Of a DNA stretch of 64,000 nt, positions 43,091-53,004 are shown in pieces. The DNA lies in NCBI GenBank assembly GCA_041397825.1, contig JAWKVX010000002.1, positions 1,164,405-1,228,404 of the forward strand, given 5' to 3'. Numbering within the stretch: the stretch's first letter is position 1; each line of letters starts with the position of its first letter. The notes below the pieces were generated by a model. That model did not search any database, had not been told where the DNA came from, and was given only the letters and a program-made list of their open reading frames with translations. The translations under genes were made by a program, and so were the position numbers. This DNA is from JANNSX01 sp041397825 (GTDB lineage: Bacteria > Pseudomonadota > Alphaproteobacteria > Rhizobiales > Hyphomicrobiaceae).

Positions 43091-45540
43091 TCGAAAGCGA
43101 CCGCGTGCGTGATGCTACGAACATGTCCGAATTGACGCCATCGAAACAGCATCGCCCGGATCCGGCAGAAGGATTATGGAGGAAGCTAAACGCAGACCTT
43201 GGGAGTCCATTTTCCAAATGGTCCTGGCTCGGCATCGGCCCCACGGAGTTTGCACTCTTCGCCGTCCTCTTCGCACTTTGGCTCACGACCGGCTTCCTGA
43301 TCCATCGCCAACTTATCGAGCGGCGAACGATGCTCGAAACCGAATGGCAAAAGGAAGCGGCCCTCAGAACACACGACTATGCGCGTGCGGTCGAAGGAGC
43401 GTTTGCCCAGATTTACCAGGGCCTGCGTACGCTTGCTCGACTACCCGGCATCCGCAACATTGATCGCTACGCGACAAATCTAAGCGTCGACGCCCGGGCA
43501 GGCGCTCAAGAAATCTACAACAATCTCGCCTCGAACGTAGCGATCTCCGAAGTCTACGTCGTGCCGGTCGATTTCGATCCGGAAGCGACCGATCCGGAAA
43601 CTCTCGAGCCCGAGAAGCCGATCATCACGTTCGACGAGCTCATCATCGGCAGGACTGCCGACAAACCGGACGCACGATCTCAGGAGCTACCTCGGTCAGA
43701 GAGACAGGCAGCGGCGTCGGAAATCGAGATTCACGAGTTTCGGGCTATGCGCGAGCAAATCAGGCAATTCGTGAGATCCGGGTTCGAGCGTCTGGAGGGG
43801 TTGGACCTGCATTACCCTGCGCTGGTCAGCGCCGAGGTCATCACCTGCGACAACACCCGCTTCTCGCCGCTGCATCCGAGCGACCGCGACAGGATGGGGA
43901 TTGTCTATTCGGTTCCCTTCTACGATGCGACCGGAACCCTCAAGGGCATTGTTTCAGCAGTCCTGCTCACCGCAGCTCTCGGTGAGTTGGTCGACAGTGG
44001 CGAGTATGCGGTCGTCAACCTCAAGCAGAGCTATGTCGCAGGCTCCGCGCGCGGTGGCCCCTGGTCGCTGTATCAGCCACTGATCCTGGAAGGCCGCCCT
44101 GCAACGGATCTCGTGTACTCCGAGGTTCTTCCTTTGGAGGTTGGCGACCTTCACGGTCAGTGGCGGTTCTGGGCAGGTAAGCCGGCATGGCCGGCGCACG
44201 CATTCGCGACGCTCACGTCTGCCCAGAACATGGCCGTTATCCAGTATGTCGGCATCACGATCGTCTTCCTGCTGCTCGGGGTGCTGGCCCATCTGGGTTT
44301 CCAGCGCCACCGAGAGGCTGCAGAGCGGACGGCGGCCCTCGAAGTGGTCGTGCGGGATCGAACCAAGGAGCTCGTCTCGGCGCGAACCGAGGCGGAGCGC
44401 GCAAATCAGGCGAAGTCGCACTTCCTTGCCAGCATGAGCCACGAGATTCGCACTCCGCTCAATGGCATAATCGGGGTAGCCGAGATGCTTGGGCGCTCGG
44501 CGACAATGGATGACAGCCGGCCACACATTTCGACGCTCGAGACACTGGCACGGACGCTCTTGGATCTCATCAACGACGTGCTCGACGTATCGAAGATCGA
44601 AGCCGGAAAGATCGAGCTCGCGCCCACCTCGGTGTCACTTCGCAAAATCGCCGGGGATGCGGTCAGGGCGCTGTCGCCTCTCGCCGAGTCGAAGGGAATT
44701 GCACTCGCCGTCGACACCGAGTCAGAACTCCCGGACCAGATCATCGTCGATGGACCGCGCCTTCGTCAGGTGCTGATCAACCTTCTTTCCAATGCAGTCA
44801 AGTTCACTGATCGCGGAAATGTCGCGGTCAGGCTACGGAGCACAGGCGGGGATGCCCCCAAGGGGGGCGGACTGATGATCGAAGTGGAGGACACGGGATG
44901 CGGGATCGATCCCGGCGACATGGGTCGGATCATGCAGCCCTTCGCGCAAGGTAGCGGAATAGACGCCCGTCCTCGGACCGGCTCCGGTCTGGGCTTGTCG
45001 ATTACGCGTGGCATCGTCGAGGCGATGGGCGGTCGAATCACGTTCGAGAGCAGAGTGGGGCAGGGCACCTGTTTCCGGGTTCAATTGGATCTGACGCCCG
45101 GTAGCGAACCTACCGATTGCGAGGCGTCACCTCCAGGTGAGACGCCACGGTTGAAGGGTCTCCGCGCACTTCTCGTCGAGGACAACGCCGTCAATCAGAT
45201 GGTTGCGACCTTTGCGCTCGAGGATTTGGGATGTGCGGTAACGCTGGCCGAAACAGGAAAAAAAGCTATCGAGCTCGCCTGCTCGGGCCAGTTCGATTTC
45301 GTGGTGATGGATTGCCAGTTGCCGGATGTCAGTGGCATCGAGGCTACTCAGACGATCAGGCAGGATGAAAGAGCCGAGGGCCGGCCTCACCTGCCGATCA
45401 TTGCCATGACGGCTCGCGCCGTCGCCGAAGACCGGAATCGATGTCTGGCTGCCGGAATGGATGGTTTTCTGACCAAACCGTTTTCGCGGGAAGGATTGGC
45501 AGGTGTGCTTGAGGTCGCCCTCCGTCCATCCCGACAGTAG
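43087..45540 (+). CDS. Hybrid sensor histidine kinase with periplasmic sensor domain
   Basis: The 817-residue protein has one transmembrane helix near residues 53-72, a periplasmic region of about 300 residues resembling a Cache-type sensor, and a second helix near 380-407. A short coiled coil leads to HisKA (H452 in SMSHEIRTPLNG) and the HATPase domain (NLLSNAVKF, VEDTGCGID, GSGLGLSI). A C-terminal receiver has D742 in VVMDCQLPD. It starts by an ATGA overlap on the Hpt gene, and an ATG at 43123 is an alternative. The signal is unknown. The full chain kinase, receiver, Hpt, regulator is encoded in one operon. Confidence 0.9.
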   Translation: MIESDRVRDATNMSELTPSKQHRPDPAEGLWRKLNADLGSPFSKWSWLGIGPTEFALFAVLFALWLTTGFLIHRQLIERRTMLETEWQKEAALRTHDYARAVEGAFAQIYQGLRTLARLPGIRNIDRYATNLSVDARAGAQEIYNNLASNVAISEVYVVPVDFDPEATDPETLEPEKPIITFDELIIGRTADKPDARSQELPRSERQAAASEIEIHEFRAMREQIRQFVRSGFERLEGLDLHYPALVSAEVITCDNTRFSPLHPSDRDRMGIVYSVPFYDATGTLKGIVSAVLLTAALGELVDSGEYAVVNLKQSYVAGSARGGPWSLYQPLILEGRPATDLVYSEVLPLEVGDLHGQWRFWAGKPAWPAHAFATLTSAQNMAVIQYVGITIVFLLLGVLAHLGFQRHREAAERTAALEVVVRDRTKELVSARTEAERANQAKSHFLASMSHEIRTPLNGIIGVAEMLGRSATMDDSRPHISTLETLARTLLDLINDVLDVSKIEAGKIELAPTSVSLRKIAGDAVRALSPLAESKGIALAVDTESELPDQIIVDGPRLRQVLINLLSNAVKFTDRGNVAVRLRSTGGDAPKGGGLMIEVEDTGCGIDPGDMGRIMQPFAQGSGIDARPRTGSGLGLSITRGIVEAMGGRITFESRVGQGTCFRVQLDLTPGSEPTDCEASPPGETPRLKGLRALLVEDNAVNQMVATFALEDLGCAVTLAETGKKAIELACSGQFDFVVMDCQLPDVSGIEATQTIRQDERAEGRPHLPIIAMTARAVAEDRNRCLAAGMDGFLTKPFSREGLAGVLEVALRPSRQ

Positions 45541-45990
45541 GCCATTTCAGCCCCACTCCGATGAAGCATCCTATGGGTGCCTACATTCGGAATTCTCAAC
45601 TAGGTTGCTGACCGACTCCTGCTCGGTTGATTTCCGGAAATGGCATCGGCAGACGTGTCGTGACCTGCTCCCCGTCGTCCCTCCAGTCATCGGTTGAATC
45701 GGTCCTTGTTCACTTCTGCAACGTCATTCTATTGTTCGGCCCCTGCGGAGTCATTCTTCCGTCCCGGGCGCACTTCGGTTGCGCCGTTGCGCGCAGGGCA
45801 GGTCAAGGATGGCGCTCATTCAGCGCCGCCGCAGGACAAAATCGCAACGGTTGCGCTGCCGAGACGAGCGGTCAGGCTTCGATGGTGTCACCGGCGGGAC
45901 GATGAGCGCTCCAAAGATCCGCCAAATTGGTCTCCAGTTCTGTTGCGCCCTGTGTCGTGACCCCAACTGAGACGACCTTCGGGGGCGCTG
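45541..45990. other. Gene-free stretch at the left side of the island region
   Basis: About 450 bp holds a solo IS end (45661) and no convincing gene. Open frames here have no ribosome sites or recognisable domains. Confidence 0.4.
45661..45710. mobile_element. Solo IS3-type terminal sequence
   Basis: TGACCTGCTCCCCG at 45661, followed by a CCTCCAGTCAT segment and GTTGAATC, closely matches the left end of the deleted IS at 62668 and the right end at 63396. No transposase is attached, so this is the scar of an insertion or deletion. Confidence 0.6.
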
Positions 45991-46626
45991 ATGGCTCCAG
46001 CACGATCACAACAGGCGGCATACATCCGACCAGCTGTAGACGCGATCGCCATAGCCGATGCGGTTTCCAAGCCAGCAACGACGCGGTTCTCGATGCACAT
46101 CGAAGCCGACCCCAAAGGCACGCTCCAAAAGGTCGGTCAAATTCCTGGTGACGAAGCGGCATCGCGAGAGCGACTGCATGTGGCCTTCGGCACGGTCGGC
46201 GACGCGTTCGCCTTGACTTAGCTCGATCGCCTGATCACGGCCTGCAAGCTCGGCGATGGGTCGATCAATCCCATACGGATCAGTGCCGTCTTGACGGCGA
46301 TAGATAGCGTCAAACCCCGCAATGAGCTCGAAGCGATGCTGGCGGCAGAAATCGCCATAATGCACGGCCTCGAAATCGACTTCCCGCAGAAGGCGAAGCG
46401 AGCGCCGTTTCTTCCCCAGCTCGAGGCCCAAGGGCGTCTGGCCGCGAAGCTGATGCGCGCGCTTGCCGGTCATGTTGAGCGGCTCGCCAAGCTCCAGCGC
46501 GGAGGCGAGCAAACCGTTCGGTTCGAGCACGTTCAGGTTCGCGCCGGTGGCCGAGCGGGGGTCGGTCACGTTGCCGTCGGGGGTGGGGGGACGGGCGTTT
46601 CCGTTCGCCCACCCCATGCACCCTAG
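45991..46626 (+). pseudogene. Hypothetical protein with in-frame stop, mobile-element associated
   Basis: One frame runs from 45991 to 46626, interrupted by a TAG at 46219-46221. The downstream part (NELEAMLAAEIAIMHGLEID, then LMRALAGHVERLAKLQRGG and EQTVRFEHVQV) resembles a hypothetical protein common in rhizobial genomes and islands, which usually has VEAMLAAQM and RYRTGGEQKVTVQHV. Its function is unknown. The frame continues past the stop with conserved sequence, so a nonsense mutation is the simplest reading. It lies just left of the first tRNA-derived repeat. Confidence 0.6.
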
Positions 46627-46870
46627 CTGTCGATGCCGGGAAGGCCCTGTCGATCGACTCCGAGCCGTTCGCCACTACCAAGCAGGAACGCGATCAGGCA
46701 CGTCACGTCGATCCCGTGCCGTCGTCGAAAGAGCCAAGTGACGGATGCACGGAAACGGTCACGGGAGTGGCGTACGGACCTCTGAGCGAGACGGGAAGTC
46801 GGCTCTGATAGCCGCCCGATTGTCGGGGTCGTGTCGCCCCGATCAATTGACCGCGGCCCAATCAAATTCC

Positions 46871-46931
46871 AAGTCCTTGATCTTATTGGTGGGCGCACAA
46901 GGACCCGAACCTTGGACCCGCTGATTGAGAG
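46871..46931 (-). repeat. Attachment-site repeat: displaced 3' half of a tRNA-Lys gene (left copy)
   Basis: On the minus strand this is the anticodon-loop-to-3'-end part of a tRNA: the end of the anticodon arm, a perfect T-arm (CAAGG/CCTTG around TTCGGGT) and the acceptor end with CCA. The 5' half is absent. It matches the copy at 63678-63738 in 58 of 61 positions. Such half-tRNA repeats mark integrase attachment sites. In this copy the anticodon position is altered (CTCTC in place of CTCTT). Confidence 0.8.
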
Positions 46932-47262
46932 ACCGATGATGTGGATTTAAATCTAACAACATCAACGAGTTAGATGGGCGCCCGTTGCAACGGGTGCCCG
47001 ACCACGCAGCAGAGTGCAGCGTCGATCCCCGCAAAGGTCCCGCACTCAAGGAATGCCTGCGAGAAATGGATGGAGCATGAGATTCGTAGACCGATGACAA
47101 TTGAAGATTTTCAGCTGCCATTCTGACTTTCGAGGTGGCGATGGCTGTTTGAGGCATCACCGGCTTCGAACCACAGTCAGAATGGCAACGAAGTCGGCCT
47201 TGCGGAAAAGCGCCGTGGGGAGTCGGATGGACCAATTCCGCCATCGGCAACAGAGGTCTAAG
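46932..47262. other. Gene-free left end of the island
   Basis: About 330 bp lies between the repeat and the ABC ATPase. I see no gene, RNA or clear repeat in it. Confidence 0.4.
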
Positions 47263-48357
47263 TTAGGCGTCTGGAATGCGTCTTCCCGATTGGCCGAGCA
47301 GAACCACGTCCTCGGGCCGCACGGTTAGGGTCACCCCATCGCCTTCCTTGAGGATGCGGTCACCTGCCATGGCGATGACCTGGATAAGATTGGGTCCGAA
47401 CGCGACCTGATAGCCGACGGTGCCCCCGAGATACGCGATAGCCATGATCTTCCCCGTGATGCATCCGTCGCCAGCTGGCTTCAGTCCGGGAGATACGGCG
47501 ATGCGCTGGGCGCGCACGACCGCTGTCACGCGCTCATCCACGCCTGCACCGGCGTGACTGGCGAGGAGGGTCGGACCACCGTCGAGATTGATCCTTAGGT
47601 GCTCCCCAGAGCGTCCAGCGATGCGACCCGCAAGCAGATTCGACTGGCCCAAGAACCGTGCCACGAACTCGGTCGCTGGCCAGCGATAGACCTCCTCGGG
47701 CGTGCCCGACTGCTCGACGACGCCGTGGTTCATGACGATGACGCGGTCCGACATCGCCAGCGCCTCCTCCTGGTCGTGCGTCACGAAGATGGTGGTGATC
47801 CCGACCTCACGCTGGATGGCTTTCAGCTCGATGCGCATCTCCTCGCGCAAATTCGCGTCGAGCGCGGAGAGCGGCTCGTCGAGCAGCAGCACGTCCGGCT
47901 CGATGACGATGGCACGGGCAAGTGCGATGCGCTGCTGCTGGCCGCCCGACAATTCGGAGGGGAGCTTACTCTCGACGCCGGGCAAGCGCACCATCTCGAG
48001 CGCGCGCGAGACCTTGCCCGCGATGACGTCCTTGGCGACGCCGCGGTACTTAAGGCCAAATGCGATGTTGTCGTGCACGGTTTTGTGGGGGAACAGCGCG
48101 TAGTTCTGAAACACGAGGCCGATGTTGCGCTTGTGGATAGGAATGTCGTTGACCCGCCGCCCCATGATGCGGATGTCGCCCGCCGTCGGATCAACCAGGC
48201 CGGCGATGGATCTGAGTATCGTCGTCTTGCCGCAACCAGACGGGCCGAGCAGCGTGACGAAGCTCCCCTTGTCGATGGCGAGGCTGACGTTGTCGACGGC
48301 GACGAACCGGCCATAGGCCAGCGTAACAGCGTTGAGCTCGACGGCGGTCTCGGGCAT
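47263..48357 (-). CDS. ABC transporter ATP-binding protein, PotA-like (island copy)
   Basis: The 364-residue protein is intact, with Walker A GPSGCGKTT, signature LSGGQQQR, Walker B LLLDEPLSALD, VTHDQEE and a C-terminal TOBE domain. It belongs to a minus-strand operon of four transporter genes in the order potB, potC, potD, potA, of which the other three are frameshifted. It may be orphaned, or may serve the intact Pot-type importer at 26-32 kb. It lies 330 bp inside the left attachment repeat. There is no convincing ribosome site immediately before the start at 48357. Confidence 0.88.
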   Translation of the reverse strand: MPETAVELNAVTLAYGRFVAVDNVSLAIDKGSFVTLLGPSGCGKTTILRSIAGLVDPTAGDIRIMGRRVNDIPIHKRNIGLVFQNYALFPHKTVHDNIAFGLKYRGVAKDVIAGKVSRALEMVRLPGVESKLPSELSGGQQQRIALARAIVIEPDVLLLDEPLSALDANLREEMRIELKAIQREVGITTIFVTHDQEEALAMSDRVIVMNHGVVEQSGTPEEVYRWPATEFVARFLGQSNLLAGRIAGRSGEHLRINLDGGPTLLASHAGAGVDERVTAVVRAQRIAVSPGLKPAGDGCITGKIMAIAYLGGTVGYQVAFGPNLIQVIAMAGDRILKEGDGVTLTVRPEDVVLLGQSGRRIPDA

Positions 48358-48386
48358 GGGGCGTAAGGGTCTCGCGGCAGGCGATG

Positions 48387-48424
48387 AGCCCTCCCCCCTT
48401 GAGGGGGAGGGCTAGGGTGGGGGG
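48387..48424. repeat. Short palindromic C/G-run element
   Basis: A CCCTCCCCC run faces GGGGGAGGG across a short TTGA loop, followed by GCTAGGGTGGGGG. This form is a widespread intergenic element in proteobacteria. It lies between the broken potD and potA and could form a stable hairpin. Confidence 0.55.
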
Positions 48425-48467
48425 TAGCCGCGAGCATTGCGCTCACGTCGTTCCCCCCGCCAAGCGC

Positions 48468-49611
48468 TCACCCCCCCTTCGAGATGCGATCCCACTGCTT
48501 GGTCCACTCGTCCGAGTTCGCGGCCCAATAGTTGGGATCGGCGAAGGTGAGCGACTTCATCTCACCCGTCGGATCGAATGCCGGCAGCTTGGCGATTTTC
48601 TCGGTAAGCTGCACCTTCTTGGGATCAAGGGACGGCGGGTAATTCTGGCCCTCCGCGACGGCAATGGCGGTGGCCGGGTCGAGCATGAAATTGATCAGCT
48701 CCTCGCACTCGGGCATAGGCGAGCCTTTGAGGACGAGCATGTCCTCCATCCAGGCGTAGCTGCCTGCAGGATCGAGATAGCCGATGGGGGCGCCCTGCTG
48801 CTGCAGAGCGGCGACGCGGCCCGACCAGGCCTCTGTCACCACGATCTCCTCCTTGGCGAGGAGATCCATGAGCTCAGCACCCGACGACCAGTATTTCTTG
48901 GTCATGTCGCGGGCCTCGCGGATCTTTGCCCAGATCGCGTCCATGTCCTTGGCGTCGTTCGGGTTCTGCCCCGTTTGCAGCGCCGCGTACCAGACGCGGG
49001 TCACCATGTCTCCATAGGCGCCGATCTTGCCCGCATACTCCTTGTCGGCGAGCAGCATCGCGCCCTTCTGCGCCGCGACCTCGGGTGTGATGACCTTGGT
49101 GTTATAGGCGATGCCGGTCGTACCGTAGTCATAGGGCACGCAGGAAAGCTTTGGCGTCATCTTGCGGAAGGGCTCGATCATGGCGGTCATGACGTTTGCC
49201 ATGTTGGGGATGTTGGCCTCGTTGATCTCCGACACCCAGCCGCCGTCGACGTACTTCTTGTAGTACTCGACGCCAGAGGAATGGATGACGTGGAAGTCGC
49301 CGGGGTTCGACGCCTTGATCTTCGTCAGCACGACGTTCTCGTCGTCGAACGAGCCCTGGACGATCTTGCGGCCGGTCTTGGCCGTGTAGGGCTCGAGGCG
49401 TATTTGGCGATCGCCTCCTGGACCACAACCCCGCCCCAGCCGGGCATCGAAGCGGACCTCGCTGACTTGAGCGAGCGCCGGGCCGATCCAGCGCGGATAT
49501 TGGCAGGCGGCGGCCGCTGCAGAGGCCTAAGAACGTGCGGCGGTCGAGGCCGCCGTTGCCCCAGCGCTCGATCAGCCGCTCGAAGAGGCGTTTCGTCTGC
49601 GACATCTTCAT
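48468..49611 (-). pseudogene. Periplasmic substrate-binding protein, PotD-like, frameshifted
   Basis: The last 287 codons (49331 to 48468) read cleanly as a PotD-type binding protein, with PYDYGTTGIAYN, ELMDLLAKEEIVV and LINFMLDPATAIAVAEG. The 5' part is in two other frames: the start MKMSQTKRLFERLIERWG with a twin-arginine-like LDRRTFLG, then a middle piece ending QEAIAKYA. Frame changes lie near 49525 and 49395. A TTG or downstream start could make only a truncated protein without a signal sequence. Either the gene is dead or the sequence has two single-base errors here; the neighbouring genes show the same kind of breaks. Confidence 0.8.
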
Positions 49612-49644
49612 GGGAGGGTCCTCCTTGGAAAGTGCTGTGGGCCT

Positions 49645-50443
49645 TCAGCCGGCTTGCCGCATCATAGCACGGGCGAGCAATCCGCCCAGCAGCGGCAAAC
49701 CGACCGTGATGACGATCATCCAAGGTGCCGAGCGCGTTGACCTCGGGCGTGATCGAGACCTTGAGCATGGACAGGATCTCGGTCGGCATGGTCTCGACGC
49801 CGGGCGGGCGCCAGAACACGCTCGCCGTGACATTGTCGAAGGAGATCGTGAAGGCGAGCAGGAGCCCTGCGAACACCGCCGGCATGATGAGCGGCAGGCG
49901 TGATCTCGCGGAAGGCCTGCAGCCGGTTGGCGCCGAGCGGCAGCGCCGCCTCGTTGCCGCTTTACGCCGATGAGGCGCGCCTGGACGACGAGCACGACGT
50001 AGGGCAGCGACAAGAGGATGTGGCCGGCCAGCAGCAGGCCAAAGTTCGCCGTCATGCCGGCCGAGCGGTTGGCGAGCAGGAGCCCGACGCCGAGCACGGT
50101 CTCGGGCGCAACACCGGACCGACGATCAGCGCGTTGACCCATTCCTTACCGGGAAACTCGTAGCGCACGAGGGCGAGCGCCATGATGCGAGCGCCGTGCA
50201 GATGATCGCTGTCAGCGCCCGATCCAAACGAGGTCTGGAAGGCCCCGCATGGCGGCTTTCCCGTTCGCGAACAGCCGCTCGTACCGACTACGGCGAGAAG
50301 CCGGTCATCGGGAAGGAGCCGAAGCGGCTTTCGTTGAAGGAGAGGATGACAACGACAAAGATCGGCGCGAACATGAAGACGTAGACGAAGATCGTCAGCA
50401 GCGCAATCAGCCGCGAGCCCCAGTTGGACTTGGCGACGGTCAT
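49645..50443 (-). pseudogene. ABC permease, PotC-like, frameshifted
   Basis: From the ATG at 50443 the frame reads a first helix (RLIALLTIFVYVFMFAPIFV) and an FNESRFGSFP loop. It then breaks, resumes as NFGLLLAGHILLSLPYVVLVV, breaks again, and reads LLLAFTISFDNVTASVF and the C-terminal part in another frame. At least three frame changes are present. It overlaps the preceding permease pseudogene at its start codon, as in intact operons. Confidence 0.8.
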
Positions 50444-51323
50444 CGGCTGAGCCCCTTGAAGATCGACGAGAGGCCCATGTAGCGCGTGTAGAGGATCGAG
50501 ACCGCGCCCAGCAGCACCAGCAGCACGAGCGACAGCGTCGTGCCGAACGGCCAGTTGAGCTCCTTCATGATGGCGTCGAAGATGATATTGCCGAACAGGC
50601 TGTCCGAGCGTCCGCCGAGGATTTGCGGCGTCACGTAGCTGCCAGCTGCCAGCACGAAGCTCAAGAGAAGTCCCGCGCCGAGCCCCGGCAGCGACAACGG
50701 CGGGTCACCTCGCGGAACGCCTGCCATTCCGTGCAGCCGAGCGAGCGGGCCGCCGAGATCAGATTGCGGTCGATGCCCTCAAGCGTCACGTAGACGTTCA
50801 AGATCATATAGGGCAGCAGAAAATGGATAAGCCCCATGATCACCGAGCCTTCGTTGTAGAGGAGCGGCAGCGGTTCGCTGATGATCCCGAGGCCCACATC
50901 AGGCTCGCGTTGATGGCTGCCCTCGCTGGATGTGAATCCAGGAAAAGGTGCGGATCGTGAAGGAAATCCAGAACGGCTTTACGATCAGCGCAGCAGCAAC
51001 AACAACCACTTGTGCCGGAAGGTCGTCATGGCGATGAAGTAGGCGGGCGGATAACCCATCACGGCGCACAGCAGTGCCGTGATGATCGAGACCCGAACCG
51101 TCTTCCAGAGAAAGCCGTGGTAGAAGCTGTCGGTGAAGAACTCGTGCCAGTTGGCGAGGGTCAAGTCCGAGGTTTCGACGCCGGCGGTCTGAAACGTGTA
51201 GAAGCTGTACACGCCCATGATGAGGATCGGCACGATCATCAGCACGACGAGCGCGGCGAGCGTCGGTGCAAGCAGGAGCCAGGGACGGCGGCGCTCGGCG
51301 GCGGAGAGCAGCATCTGAGTCAT
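50440..51323 (-). pseudogene. ABC permease, PotB-like, frameshifted
   Basis: Three pieces in different frames make one permease. An N-terminal part from 51323 contains LLLAPTLAALVVLMIVPILI. A middle part has NEGSVIMGLIHFLLPYMILN and an EAA-like loop AARSLGCTEWQAFREV. The end is AAGSYVTPQILGGRSDSLFG, running to the stop at 50440. The breaks lie near 50700 and between 50900 and 50985. It is the first gene of the broken transporter operon. Confidence 0.8.
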
Positions 51324-52093
51324 CGCATGTACCACTGCGCGTCTAATGCTACTCTGCGGCTCTACCCTTGACTGGCAAAGGTTCGAATCGTCGGCGACAA
51401 TGGAGCAGCTTTGATGTGCTGCAAACTGCCCGCGTCATGCCCCCAGATCATCGATGTGGCAACCAGTTTCCCGATCTTGCACTTGGCGGCGTAGACCTTA
51501 GTTCCGCGACGACGCCCGTGCATGAGATCAAGAGCCCCCTCGTATCACCGATGCTGAAATCGAAGCCTCCCCAAGACCATTGTAGACACGGTTAGCAGAG
51601 CCCGTGAGATGTGGCAACGCGGCGCCACTCGTCAACCACCCAGTTCTCGGCCAGCGCGTTTCGAGCTCGTAGTAGTGCAAGGGCAAGGCTCAGTGCCTCG
51701 CTGGGCACGGCACACAATTGTCTCTTGGTGCGTGGAATTGAAGAACCAAACAGACGCTGGATACTCCAGCGGCATTACAAATCAGCAGGGCCACTAGGGT
51801 AACTGGCATCAATTCGTTAGGCAGCGTCTCAGAATGGCCGCAAGATCTCGATTCGGACAGACTTGGCGCAAGCGATCGACATGTCGGCTTTGCGGACATA
51901 ACGACAGCGAGCCAGGTCCGATCAGGTCCACTCCCAAAGCCTTTGCCGACTTAGTCATAGAAATGATTGCCACGCCCGCTTCCCGAAATCGTGGTAGCAT
52001 GTCGCCGTCCGCGACCGGAATTCAACAGAAGCAACCTCCCCCCAAAGTGCGCCACTAACGCAGCGTGCACTCGCCCGGTGTCGAGAGAGCATT
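51324..52093. other. Gene-free island stretch
   Basis: About 770 bp between divergent pseudogenes. Short open frames exist on both strands but none shows a domain, and I could not confirm a suspected LysR-like remnant on the minus strand. Confidence 0.4.
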
Positions 52094-53004
52094 ATGACAA
52101 ACACGCCGTTCTCACTCTACGATTCGCTTCACTGTGACGTCGTTCTAGGCGGCAGCCAAGCCAGCGTGCTCCCCAATGCGGCAAGCGTTGAACGCGACCT
52201 TCGTATTCGCATCGCCAAGGAAATCGGCGCACCTACGACCTGCTTCGTTGATTGGTGCGAAGGCAACCGCGTCAAGGCTCAATTCTTTTCGACTGTCATG
52301 GAACAGCCGATGTGCGGCCATCAGGATAAATTGCTCTAATGACGTTGCTTTTCGAGGAAGGTGCGCTTGCATGGAAGCATGGGGATAAACTCGAAGGTAA
52401 GCCTCATCCTGCCGAAGGTGAGCGCCGGTGAAAATCCGACGCCGCGCAGAAGATGGGCAGCCAGAATCGATGCTGGGTGTGCGCTTGGCAGAATTTGCGC
52501 CCGCGAGCTTGACGCGCAGCGACTTGCCGAGTTGCTCAGGATCGGTGCGGCGGACTACCACGACACTCTTCGATCGAAGTCGCAGCCGCCGATTTCCGTT
52601 CATCGTCGTACCCGTGCGTAACCTCAAGGTCATGGCCAAGCGTGACCCCCGACTTCGGCGCTCTGACGACCTTTTGCCGGGTGCACGGAATTGAGACCTG
52701 GTCACCCGGCGTTTTCTCACTGAGGGTTGAGCAGCCTGGCTACAATCTGCACGTTCGCGATTTCTGCCCGGCCGTCGGTGTCGCCGGTCGGCGCAGCCGG
52801 CTTTACGGCGAACGCGGCTCTCGCTTCCCTCCTGCGTCATTGTATGGTTACGCCGGACAGCCATGGTCGCGCTGTCATCACCGCCGAGCAGGGTCATGAG
52901 CTCGGACGACGGAGCACGATACGCTCGAAGCCGAGGTCTTCGATGAACAGACCGTCGGCTTCAAGTTGGCGGCGTTGCCAGTAAGGTCATGCACGGTGTT
53001 TTGA
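52094..53004 (+). pseudogene. PhzF-family isomerase/epimerase, frameshifted
   Basis: The start at 52094 reads a typical PhzF N-terminus (TPFSLYDSLHCDVVLGGSQA) to FFSTVMEQPMCGH, where family members continue GTICLMT. The frame breaks there and MTLLFEEG follows in another. Later pieces give FIVVPVRNLKVMAKRDP, then FGALTTFCRVHGIE, HVRDFCPAVGV, GFTANAALASLLR, AVITAEQGHELGRRS and a last part to the stop at 53004. At least four frame changes make it non-functional. PhzF proteins isomerise phenazine or amino-acid-like substrates; the original substrate is unknown. Confidence 0.75.

Noticed and set aside
51600..52010. Possible LysR regulator remnant on the minus strand
   Set aside because: No helix-turn-helix or consistent effector-domain pattern could be read.
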